From contig CAVSFZ010000014.1 in assembly GCA_963727235.1 (NCBI GenBank), positions 1 through 64,000 of the forward strand: a DNA stretch of 64,000 bases, given 5' to 3'. The notes below the pieces were generated by a model, which worked only from the letters and a program-made list of their open reading frames with translations, ran no database searches and was not told where the DNA came from. A program made the position numbers and the translations under genes. Shown in pieces: positions 57,590-64,000 of this stretch (the first letter of the stretch is position 1; each line of letters starts with the position of its first letter). Source of the DNA: CAVPTL01 sp963727235 (GTDB lineage Bacteria; Actinomycetota; Thermoleophilia; Gaiellales; JAICJC01).

Positions 57590-59060
57590 CGTCGCGCAGC
57601 CGGGTGAGGTTGCCGGCGTAGTACGCCTGCTGCCAGTCGCTGAGAGTGGGATCGATGTAGTTCTGGTACGCCTGGCCGGAAACGTACGGCCGCAGGCCTG
57701 CCCGCAAACCGTCCAGCCAGTCGTCGGCCTCCGATTTCCCTCCCGCGCTCCAGTACGCGAGCTCCTGGCACGAGAACAGCTGGTCGCGATGGACGAAGGC
57801 GGTCGCGTCAGGGGCCACCTTGTTGACGGCCGCGCCATAGGGATCCATGATCACCGCCCCCGATCCGGACCGGCCCTGGCGGGCCTCGATCGCCCTGGCC
57901 ATGCCGGTCACCGCGGCCGACGGAAACGGCTTGCCGACGTAGTCCGACTTGGCGACGAAGCTGGAGACCGGCAGCGTCCGGCACGCGGCGGCGCTCTCGT
58001 TGGCGCAACCGGCCCAGATCAGCTGCAGCGACAGGTACGACCCCGCGCCGGTCTGGATGGTCGCTCCCGAGACGGCCGTGATCGGCGCGACGGCCGCCCG
58101 AAACTGGGATTCGGATCCGCCCAGGAGCTGTCCGAACACCCGCACCTGCGGGCTGCCCGCGCCGGTCTCCAGCGCACAGATCAGATACAGGTTGGGGCTC
58201 GCGTGAGGTGCCAGCCGCTGCCACGCCTGGACGGCGGCGTCGGCTTGCGACCAGGGGAAGTCGATGAACCCGTAGGCCGAATCGGAGACCGGGTGGGTGG
58301 ACAGCGTGAGCGCCGTGACGACGCCGAAGTTGCCGCCGCCGCCACCGCGACAGGCCCAGTACAGATCCGGGTTGGTGGTGGGATCGGCCACCACCACCCT
58401 GCCATCGGCGGTCGCGATTCTGACCGCCATGATGTTGTCGCAGGTGGGCCCGAAGGCGCGGGCGCCGAACCCCAGCCCGCCGCCCAGCGACAATCCTGTG
58501 ATGCCGACAGTCGGGCAGGAGCCGGTGGGCACAGCCAGGCCCCGTCCGGCCAGCTTGGTGATCAGGTCGATCGCCTTCACCCCGGAGCCGACGGTGACCG
58601 AGCGTCCGTCCGGTGCGACCGAGATCGAGTCGAGCCGATCGACGTTGCACACCAGTCCGCGGTTGGTCGAGTAGCCGGCGTAGCTGTGCCCGCCGGCACG
58701 GGCGGTGAACGGGATCCGGGTGCGCGCCGCGTACTGGACGCAGGTGGCGACGTCACGCTCGCCCTGCACCATCGCGATCGCTTTGGGGTGGACCGAAGAG
58801 TAGGCGGAGTTTGCGATCGTGGCCGCACTCGAGTACCCGGCCTCGCCGGGCGTCAGCAGCGGGCCGCGGAGCTTCGCCGCAAGGCCTGAGAGGGTGGTCG
58901 GCCCGGTGGTGGCAGGCGGCGACGGTGGGCTGGTCGTGGTTGTGACCCCGCTGGTCGCACTCGATCCGCTCGAGTTCGAGCCCGAGCAGGACGCCAATCC
59001 GGCGGCCAGCGGCAGCGCCGCCGCGCGGGTGAGAAAGGTGCGGCGATCCATCGGCGGCAT
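57528..59060 (-). CDS. Exported FAD-linked oxidase, BBE-like, Tat lipoprotein, bicovalent type
   Basis: About 510 residues. Tat signal DRRTFLTRAAALPLAAG runs into a lipobox-like LASC, then a Ser/Thr/Pro linker. The FAD domain has His in RAGGHSYAGYS and Cys in PTGSCPTVGITGLSLGGG, the two residues of bicovalent 8-alpha-His/6-S-Cys FAD. The BBE tail is VFRFRQSIPPA. Likely anchored outside the membrane as an oxygen-dependent carbohydrate or alcohol oxidase. The ATG at 59060 (or 59051, MDRRTF) follows GGGGGGTG. It ends 62 bp inside the convergent ctaG-like gene. Confidence 0.88.
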   Translation of the reverse strand: MPPMDRRTFLTRAAALPLAAGLASCSGSNSSGSSATSGVTTTTSPPSPPATTGPTTLSGLAAKLRGPLLTPGEAGYSSAATIANSAYSSVHPKAIAMVQGERDVATCVQYAARTRIPFTARAGGHSYAGYSTNRGLVCNVDRLDSISVAPDGRSVTVGSGVKAIDLITKLAGRGLAVPTGSCPTVGITGLSLGGGLGFGARAFGPTCDNIMAVRIATADGRVVVADPTTNPDLYWACRGGGGGNFGVVTALTLSTHPVSDSAYGFIDFPWSQADAAVQAWQRLAPHASPNLYLICALETGAGSPQVRVFGQLLGGSESQFRAAVAPITAVSGATIQTGAGSYLSLQLIWAGCANESAAACRTLPVSSFVAKSDYVGKPFPSAAVTGMARAIEARQGRSGSGAVIMDPYGAAVNKVAPDATAFVHRDQLFSCQELAYWSAGGKSEADDWLDGLRAGLRPYVSGQAYQNYIDPTLSDWQQAYYAGNLTRLRDVKKRYDPEQVFRFRQSIPPA

Positions 59061-59076
59061 CACCCCCCGTCCGGGA

Positions 59077-60099
59077 TCAGGGGGTCACACACTCCGCCGT
59101 CGACGCCCGCACGATCAGCTGCGGCTCGGTCTCCAGCTCGACGTCGCGAGGCGGCCCGCCGTTGAGCTGCTCGATGACGAGATCAACCGCGGTGGCTCCC
59201 AGCTCCCACAGCGGCATCCTAATCGCGGTCAGGGGCACGTCCAGATACTCGGTGAGGGGGTCGTCGTCGTAGCCGACCACCGACACATCGTCGGGTACGG
59301 CCACCCCCTGCCGTCGGGCGGCCGACAGCGCACCCACCGCTTGGTTGATGTTCGACACGAAGATCCCGGTGGGCGGCCTGCGCCCGGCCAGAAGCGTCGA
59401 CATCGCCTGAGCACCTCCTCGCTCATCGAAAGCAGCCTCCTCCACCTGCACCTCGGCGCCCGCGGCGATGGCGGCGTCGACGAAGCCCTGCATCCGTCGT
59501 TTGGCGGTGTCGAGCCGATGCGGACCGGCCACGTGACCCAGCCGGCGATGGCCGAGTCCGAGCAGGTGGGCGGCCACGATCCGACCGGCATCCTCCTCGC
59601 GCATTGAGACGTTGCATCCGCTTCCGAGATGGCGGCGGTTGACGAACACGCACGGCACCATCTTCTCGGCAAACCGCTTCAGGATCGGGTTGCCGGGACG
59701 GGCGCTGGCGATCAGCAGTCCGTCGATCCGACCCTCTGCCACCAGCGATTCGTATGCCTGCTGGGCGCTGGTGCCGCCGGTGTCCTCGGCCAGCAGCACC
59801 ACCAAGCCTTTTGCCCAGGCGTGGTCGAAGGCGCCGCGGATGATGGTGGAGTACACCGGGTTTCGGAGCGACGGCACCAACAACCCGAGCGCCCCGGTGC
59901 TGGAGGTCTTGAGGCCTCGGGCGATTGCGTTGGGCCGGTAGCGGAGCCTCCGAGCCGTTTCGAGGATGCGCTCCCGCGTCTCGGGGCGAACGGTCAGCGT
60001 CTCTGAGCCGTTGAGCACTCGGGAGACAGTTGACAGGTGCACTCCAGCCTCACGGGCGACATCCTCGAGCCGCGCCGGTTTTTGCCGCGAATCCGCCAT
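59077..60099 (-). CDS. LacI-family transcriptional regulator
   Basis: A 340-residue repressor. The N-terminal helix-turn-helix and hinge helix are LEDVAREAGVHLSTVSRVLN and ETRERILETARRLRYRPNAI. The periplasmic-binding-like sugar domain has GALGLLVPSLRNPVYSTIIR, GLLIASARPGNPILKRFAEK and DVSVVGYDDDPLTEYLDVPL. Divergent from the epimerase gene with a 64-bp shared region holding a candidate operator. It may control sugar-related genes on both sides. Confidence 0.93.
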   Translation of the reverse strand: MADSRQKPARLEDVAREAGVHLSTVSRVLNGSETLTVRPETRERILETARRLRYRPNAIARGLKTSSTGALGLLVPSLRNPVYSTIIRGAFDHAWAKGLVVLLAEDTGGTSAQQAYESLVAEGRIDGLLIASARPGNPILKRFAEKMVPCVFVNRRHLGSGCNVSMREEDAGRIVAAHLLGLGHRRLGHVAGPHRLDTAKRRMQGFVDAAIAAGAEVQVEEAAFDERGGAQAMSTLLAGRRPPTGIFVSNINQAVGALSAARRQGVAVPDDVSVVGYDDDPLTEYLDVPLTAIRMPLWELGATAVDLVIEQLNGGPPRDVELETEPQLIVRASTAECVTP

Positions 60100-60105
60100 A
60101 TGGAG

Positions 60106-60111
60106 AGCTTA
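60106..60111 (-). promoter_or_regulatory. TANNNT box of the LacI-family gene
   Basis: TAAGCT on the minus strand lies 6 nt before the ATG at 60099, with no Shine-Dalgarno sequence. Leaderless-type arrangement. Confidence 0.4.
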
Positions 60112-60149
60112 GAGCCTCACGATCCATGCGCCGCGCGAAGCAGATTGGG

Positions 60150-60165
60150 ATAACGTTTGCGTTAT
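60150..60165 (+). promoter_or_regulatory. LacI-type operator overlapping the epimerase start codon
   Basis: ATAACG-TTTG-CGTTAT, perfect 6-bp arms with a 4-bp centre, in the LacI divergent region. The last two bases belong to the ATG at 60164. A TAACGT hexamer (60151-60156) inside it sits 7 nt before that ATG and could be the -10 box, so repressor binding would cover promoter and start together. Confidence 0.55.
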
Positions 60166-61126
60166 GTCCAGCGAACATTTCCTCGTGACCGGCGCCTACG
60201 GGTGTATCGGCACGTGGGTTGTCCGCCAGCTGGTGCAGGAAAACGCCGCGGTGACAGCGTTCGATCTGGCCTTGGATGGACACCGCTGGGGGCTGGTGAT
60301 GACGCCGGACGAGGCCCGGAGCGTGGAGCGGGTGAGCGCCGACATCTCGGACATCACCGCTCTCGAGCGAGCCCTGGACGGCGGCGGCGTCACCCATGTG
60401 ATCCACCTGGCGGCGCTGCAGATCCCGTTCTGCCGCGCCGATCCGCCGCTGGGGGCGCGCACCAACGTGCTCGGCACCGTGAATGTGTTCGAGGCGGTGA
60501 GACGGCGGGCCGACCGCATCCACCATGTCGTCTACGCCTCGTCGATCGCGGCCTATGACGCGATCGACGAAGGCGGCGCGACGCCCGACAGCGCGGGACT
60601 TCCCGACACGCTATACGGCGTCTACAAGCGGGCCAACGAGGGAACCGCGCACGTGTACTGGCATGAGAACAAGCTGGCCAGCATCGGCCTTCGGCCGCAC
60701 ACCGTGTACGGGCCGGGGCGGGATCAGGGGATGACCTCGGAGCCGACCAAAGCGATGCTCGCAGCCGCCGCAGGGGTGCCTCACCGGATCCCGTTCGGGG
60801 GGCGCATTCAGCTCCAGTACGCACCCGATGTGGCCGCTGCCTTCGTGGCCGCCGCCCGAGCCCAGTGCGAAGGAGCAACCGTCCACAACCTGGCCGGGAG
60901 CGTGGTGCACATGGACGAGGTCGTCAGCACCATCGCCGCGGCGGCAGGCACCTCGGACGGCGCGATCAGCTACGACGACGTGCGACTGCCGTTCCCCGAG
61001 GAGGTTGACGCGACGTCGTTGACCGCGGCCGTCGGGGCGCTCGACGACACACCGTTCGCCGAGGGTGTGGCCGACACCGTGTCGCGCTTCCGGACGCTAT
61101 TGGCGGCCGGCCTCGTGAAGCCTTGA
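60164..61126 (+). CDS. NAD-dependent epimerase/dehydratase (SDR, extended)
   Basis: A 320-residue extended SDR. The dinucleotide motif is VTGAYGCIGTWVV (TGxxGxxG), a conserved HLAALQIPFCRADP follows, and the catalytic Tyr/Lys pair is in YGVYKRANE, with Ser in VVYASSIAAYD. It likely acts on a nucleotide sugar or sugar acid. No Shine-Dalgarno sequence before the ATG; probably leaderless. The stop overlaps the TTG of the next gene (TTGA, 61123-61126). Candidate target of the divergent LacI-type repressor. Confidence 0.88.
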   Translation: MSSEHFLVTGAYGCIGTWVVRQLVQENAAVTAFDLALDGHRWGLVMTPDEARSVERVSADISDITALERALDGGGVTHVIHLAALQIPFCRADPPLGARTNVLGTVNVFEAVRRRADRIHHVVYASSIAAYDAIDEGGATPDSAGLPDTLYGVYKRANEGTAHVYWHENKLASIGLRPHTVYGPGRDQGMTSEPTKAMLAAAAGVPHRIPFGGRIQLQYAPDVAAAFVAAARAQCEGATVHNLAGSVVHMDEVVSTIAAAAGTSDGAISYDDVRLPFPEEVDATSLTAAVGALDDTPFAEGVADTVSRFRTLLAAGLVKP

Positions 61127-62454
61127 CACCCGACGAGGGCGAGCTGCGCCGGGAGGCCACCGAGCTGCTGGCAGCGCTGCTTCGGATCGACACCTCCAAC
61201 CCGCCGGGGGGCGAGACGGCGGTGGCAGAGATGCTTCACGCATACCTCACCGAGAACGGCGTGGAATGCAGCTTGGAGGCTCGCGACCCGGCCCGTGCGA
61301 ACCTGATCGGCCGGATCCCCGGCCGCGGCCGGGGTCCGTCGCTGGCGCTGGTGGGGCACACCGATGTCGTGCCCGCCGAGGACGCCGGCACCTGGACTCA
61401 TCCGCCGTTCGAGGGGCACGTCGACGAGGCCGGCTACATCTGGGGCCGGGGAGCAGCCGACATGAAGAACGAGCTCGCCACTCGGGCGGTCGCGATAGCG
61501 TGGCTGGCGCGAAACGGCTTCCAGCCCGCCGGCGATCTGGTGCTGATCGCCGAGGCGGACGAGGAGGATGGCGAAGCCCAGGTGGGGATGCCGTGGCTGG
61601 TGCGCGAGCGACCACAGGTGCGCACCGACTATGCGCTCAACGAGGGCGCCGCCGAGCGGCTCGAGCTGGTCGATGGGCGCACGGTGGTGACCATCAACGT
61701 GGGCGAGAAGGGCGCGCTGCGGGCGACCGTGACCGCCATCGGCGCGGCCGCACCGACGTCGCTGCCGTGGTCGGGCGAAAACGCTGTGCCGCTGCTGGCT
61801 CGGCTGATCGATCGGCTGTCGCGGCACTCCCCCAGTCCGCGTCTGCTGCCGGAGACCGACGCCATGCTGACTGCCCTGGTCGGTGCCGACGGGGAGTTGG
61901 CCGAGCGGATCGCACGCGCCGACGCCCTGCACCCGATGCTGCCCGACCTGATCGCGCCGCTGTTCGTCACCACCGTCTCACCCACTCGGCTGCGCGGCTC
62001 AACTGCACTCAACGTGATGCCGGCGGAGGCGTCGGTGGACTGCGACTGCCGGCCGATCCCGGGCGCCACCGTCGACGACGTGCGGGCTGAGCTGGCCGCG
62101 GTGCTGGGTGACGACATCCCCCACCGGCTGGAGTTCTCCGGCCCTCCCGAGGGAGGCTCGATCTCCCCGCTCGACACCCCGCTGTATGAGGTCTGCCGAG
62201 AGTGGGTGACGCGCAACGATCCCCAGGCGGTGCTGATCCCCACCCTCTGCAACGGCTTCACCAACTCGCACTACCTGCGAGCGGCGTTTGGCACCGTCGC
62301 CTACGGAATCTGGCCGCTGCGGCACACGCCCACGGCCGTCCTGCACGCCGGCGTGCACGGCCGCGACGAACGCGTCCACACCGCCGATCTCGGCTATGCC
62401 ACCCGGTTTCACATCGAGACCTGCATCGAGTTCAGCCGCCGCACCGGTGAATAA
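61123..62454 (+). CDS. M20-family metallopeptidase (ArgE/DapE/ACY1-like)
   Basis: A 443-residue di-zinc amidohydrolase. Metal and catalytic residues: ALVGHTDVVPAEDAGTWTHP, GRGAADMKNELA, and LIAEADEEDGEAQVG with the Glu-Glu pair; the last His is in HAGVHGRDERVHTAD. A dimerisation/lid domain fills the middle. It cleaves an N-acyl amino acid or dipeptide. TTG start in a 4-nt overlap with the epimerase gene. Its final codons GGT GAA TAA are provided by the palindromic repeat. Confidence 0.9.
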   Translation: MTPDEGELRREATELLAALLRIDTSNPPGGETAVAEMLHAYLTENGVECSLEARDPARANLIGRIPGRGRGPSLALVGHTDVVPAEDAGTWTHPPFEGHVDEAGYIWGRGAADMKNELATRAVAIAWLARNGFQPAGDLVLIAEADEEDGEAQVGMPWLVRERPQVRTDYALNEGAAERLELVDGRTVVTINVGEKGALRATVTAIGAAAPTSLPWSGENAVPLLARLIDRLSRHSPSPRLLPETDAMLTALVGADGELAERIARADALHPMLPDLIAPLFVTTVSPTRLRGSTALNVMPAEASVDCDCRPIPGATVDDVRAELAAVLGDDIPHRLEFSGPPEGGSISPLDTPLYEVCREWVTRNDPQAVLIPTLCNGFTNSHYLRAAFGTVAYGIWPLRHTPTAVLHAGVHGRDERVHTADLGYATRFHIETCIEFSRRTGE

Positions 62455-62479
62455 AAGGTGCCTGGCACCTTTTATTCAC
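62447..62479. repeat. Palindromic repeat, AAAA/TTTT class, ends both converging genes
   Basis: Perfect 16-bp arms around a central T. On the plus strand it supplies GAA TAA to the M20 peptidase gene; on the minus strand it supplies GAA TAA to the ROK kinase gene. Both proteins therefore end in Gly-Glu. Confidence 0.92.
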
Positions 62480-63404
62480 CACCGAGGATGAAGGCGGCGG
62501 CGCCGATCAGGCCGGCGGCGTCGCCCAGTTGGCCCGGCTCGATCCGGCAGCGGCGCACGAACTCGAGCCCGGCATGCTCTGCGAAGGCAGCGCGCAGCGG
62601 CGCCCACAGCGGCTCGCCCACGTGGGAGAACCCGCCCGCCACCAGCACAGCCGAGAGGTCGAGCAGCGCAGCCGCAGAGGCAAACGCCATACCCAGCCCA
62701 CGCCCAGCACGGGCGATCTCGTCGACCGCCACCGGGTCGCCCGCCTCGGCGGCCACGGCCAGCGCCGCGCCGTCCGCTTCCTGCCCCAAGGGCGGCGCCC
62801 AACCACGCTCCCGGGCGCGGGCGATGGTACGCGGGCCAGACGCCACCGCTTCGAGACATCCCCGTCCGCCACACACGCACTCCGGCCCATCGGGCTCGAC
62901 CACCACGTGGCCGATATGCCCGGCATTGCGGGTGGCGCCGTACTGCACCCGGCCGCCGAGCACGAGCCCACCCCCGACCCCGGTTGACACCGTCACCGCC
63001 AAGAAGTTCGGGACGTCCCGGCCGGCTCCCATCCAGCGCTCCCCCGCGGCGATCCCGACCGCGTCGTTCTCGACCCTGACGTCGGTGCCGAACTCCTGAG
63101 AGAGCCGTTCGCGCAGCGGGAACGCCCTCCAGGCCGGGATGTTCAGCGGCGAGACCTCACCCCGCGCCCAGTCCATCGGTCCGGCACACGCCACCCCCAC
63201 CCCCGCGACCGCCCCCGGCTCGACTCCGGCCTCACCGAGGACGTGATGGGCACAGGCCACCAACGCGGCCATCACCACCTCCGGGTCATCGGTTGCGGGG
63301 AGGGGCACGCGGCAGCGGGTGACAGCCGTACCCGCCTCGTCGACGACGGCGGACGCCAGCTTCGACCCGCCCACGTCGAGCGCCAGGGCGAGTTTGGAAG
63401 TCAC
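62472..63404 (-). CDS. ROK-family sugar kinase (glucokinase-like)
   Basis: A 310-residue ROK protein. ATP loop ALDVGGSKLASAVVD, catalytic Asp in VENDAVGIAAGE, TVSTGVGGGLVLGG, and the ROK zinc signature ECVCGGRGCLEAVASG with GHIGHVVVEPDG ahead of it. No DNA-binding domain, so it is a kinase rather than a NagC-type regulator. It likely phosphorylates glucose or an amino sugar. The ORF ends within the palindrome at 62447. Downstream of the truncated secreted protein gene on the minus strand. Confidence 0.92.
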   Translation of the reverse strand: MTSKLALALDVGGSKLASAVVDEAGTAVTRCRVPLPATDDPEVVMAALVACAHHVLGEAGVEPGAVAGVGVACAGPMDWARGEVSPLNIPAWRAFPLRERLSQEFGTDVRVENDAVGIAAGERWMGAGRDVPNFLAVTVSTGVGGGLVLGGRVQYGATRNAGHIGHVVVEPDGPECVCGGRGCLEAVASGPRTIARARERGWAPPLGQEADGAALAVAAEAGDPVAVDEIARAGRGLGMAFASAAALLDLSAVLVAGGFSHVGEPLWAPLRAAFAEHAGLEFVRRCRIEPGQLGDAAGLIGAAAFILGGE

Positions 63405-63418
63405 GGTCGGTGCAGAAC

Positions 63419-64000
63419 CTACCGCACGGTCACGAAGGCATCCACGTCAATCGTGGGGTGCCCGGCTGTGCCCGCGCACACCACCTTGATCGTGTGACTG
63501 CCGACGCTTGTCCACGCCCGCGTGAACACCGCCCGCCGGCGAGCGGTGCCGTTGGCGTGCAGGTTGAGCGACTTGACCAGCCGGCCGTCGATGTAGATCC
63601 GGCCGACACCGCGGTTGGCCGCCCGGCTCGCCACCCACACCACCTCGCGGCCGTTGAACTTGAGCGACGCCGACGCTCCCGGGCTCGAGGTCGTGTGGAT
63701 CGAGCCGCCGTAGGTTCCCGACACCCGCTGGTTCGACCAGCGACCGGTGTAGTGAATGGCTCCGCCCCCGTTTTGGAACGCAGTCACCACCGTGGGCGCG
63801 CCGGGGACGAACGCCGAGACGTTGTCCGAGCAGTCGGTCGCCCGCACCTGGAAGCGGTAGGCCTTGCTGCTGGGCGCCACCGTCGGTTTTGTGAACGCGG
63901 CGTTGATCCACGGTAGGGAGACCGGAGCGTACGCGCCACCGCCAAAGCTCTTCTGCAGCTGATAGCGGCAGATGCCGCTGGCCGCATCGGTGGCGGCGAA
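63419..64000 (-). CDS. Secreted multidomain protein, C-terminal part (cut by window edge)
   Basis: The frame is open from TAG at 63419-63421 to the window edge (about 193 codons seen). Visible sequence has a fibronectin/Ig-like repeat (TDAASGICRYQLQKSFGGGA, YRFQVRATDCSDN) followed by a beta domain (FNGREVVWVASRAANRGVGR, IYIDGRLVKSLNLHANG) ending in HPTIDVDAFVTVR. I recall this ending in large extracellular proteins of Thermoleophilia. The N terminus and any signal peptide lie beyond 64000. No internal start is needed. Confidence 0.75.
   Translation of the reverse strand, partial: FAATDAASGICRYQLQKSFGGGAYAPVSLPWINAAFTKPTVAPSSKAYRFQVRATDCSDNVSAFVPGAPTVVTAFQNGGGAIHYTGRWSNQRVSGTYGGSIHTTSSPGASASLKFNGREVVWVASRAANRGVGRIYIDGRLVKSLNLHANGTARRRAVFTRAWTSVGSHTIKVVCAGTAGHPTIDVDAFVTVR

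Noticed and set aside
1..64000. CRISPR arrays, tRNA/rRNA genes, insertion sequences, integrases, toxin-antitoxin pairs
   Set aside because: I looked for direct repeats with regular spacers, tRNA cloverleaf ends in the intergenic gaps and transposase or integrase motifs in the proteins, and found none. Short or divergent examples could escape reading by eye.

Overview
The window looks like chromosome from a high-GC Gram-positive bacterium. I infer a member of the actinobacterial class Thermoleophilia (Solirubrobacter/Conexibacter relatives). The reasons are strong G/C preference at third codon positions, frequent GTG and TTG starts, SigB/SigF-type partner-switching regulation, a cydABDC operon, an Stf0 sulfotransferase, DUF4242, DUF6325 and SHOCT proteins, and a secreted C-terminal domain type I associate with this class. 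I could not run a database search, so the placement is inference. I annotate 65 protein-coding genes, two of them cut by the window edges. I saw no tRNA, rRNA, CRISPR array, prophage, integrase or transposase.

Layout. 0-4 kb: end of an M42 peptidase, then a translationally coupled pair made of a non-pyrrolysine MttB-family methyltransferase and a trimethylamine-dehydrogenase-like flavoprotein. 4-10 kb: hydrolase, aldo/keto reductase relative, a small orphan pair with atypical codon use, a serine hydrolase and an MFS transporter. 10-14 kb: L,D-transpeptidase, copper amine oxidase and MFS exporter, coupled or closely spaced. 14-20 kb: a regulatory hub with two SigB-type sigma factors, one RpoD-like sigma, an intact and a degenerate anti-sigma ATPase, a STAS antagonist and a small FPASDPP protein. 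20-25 kb: CapA protein, a second copper amine oxidase, an aquaporin, an intracellular subtilase and a GAF protein. 25-33 kb: LAL regulator, DUF4242, sulfotransferase and sulfatase, divergent from an FAD oxidase and a cupin. 33-39 kb: cydABDC, cytochrome bd oxidase and its assembly exporter. 39-48 kb: zwf, GH15, SCP2 and debranching enzyme in overlapping order, plus glutamate decarboxylase and a class II glutamine amidotransferase. 48-54 kb: DUF1269/SHOCT/DUF6325 cluster, K+ channel, ECF sigma with anti-sigma, OsmC, GH16. 54-59 kb: two CtaG copper-assembly proteins around a thioredoxin-like/VKOR pair, and a Tat-exported FAD oxidase. 59-64 kb: LacI regulator divergent from an epimerase and an M20 peptidase, a ROK kinase, and a secreted protein running off the edge.

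Most unusual signal. Ten near-perfect palindromes of 31-33 bp lie in eight intergenic spots, always at the 3' end of at least one gene and never well inside a coding region. Arms start GTGAATAA and close on a constant GGTGCC-N-GGCACC core. The inner flank comes in three versions (AATT, AAAA/TTTT, AC/GT) that change on both arms together. Two loci 46 kb apart carry the same 79-bp composite: one AC/GT copy, a 15-bp spacer sharing CCAGACGC in the same register, and one AATT copy. The palindrome itself supplies the stop codon of several genes, and at 62.4 kb it supplies the last codons of both converging genes.

A second recurring pattern is a TANNNT box 6-9 nt before the start codon of ten operon-first genes with no Shine-Dalgarno sequence, which suggests leaderless transcripts. 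Genes inside operons are instead mostly joined by 4-nt start/stop overlaps.
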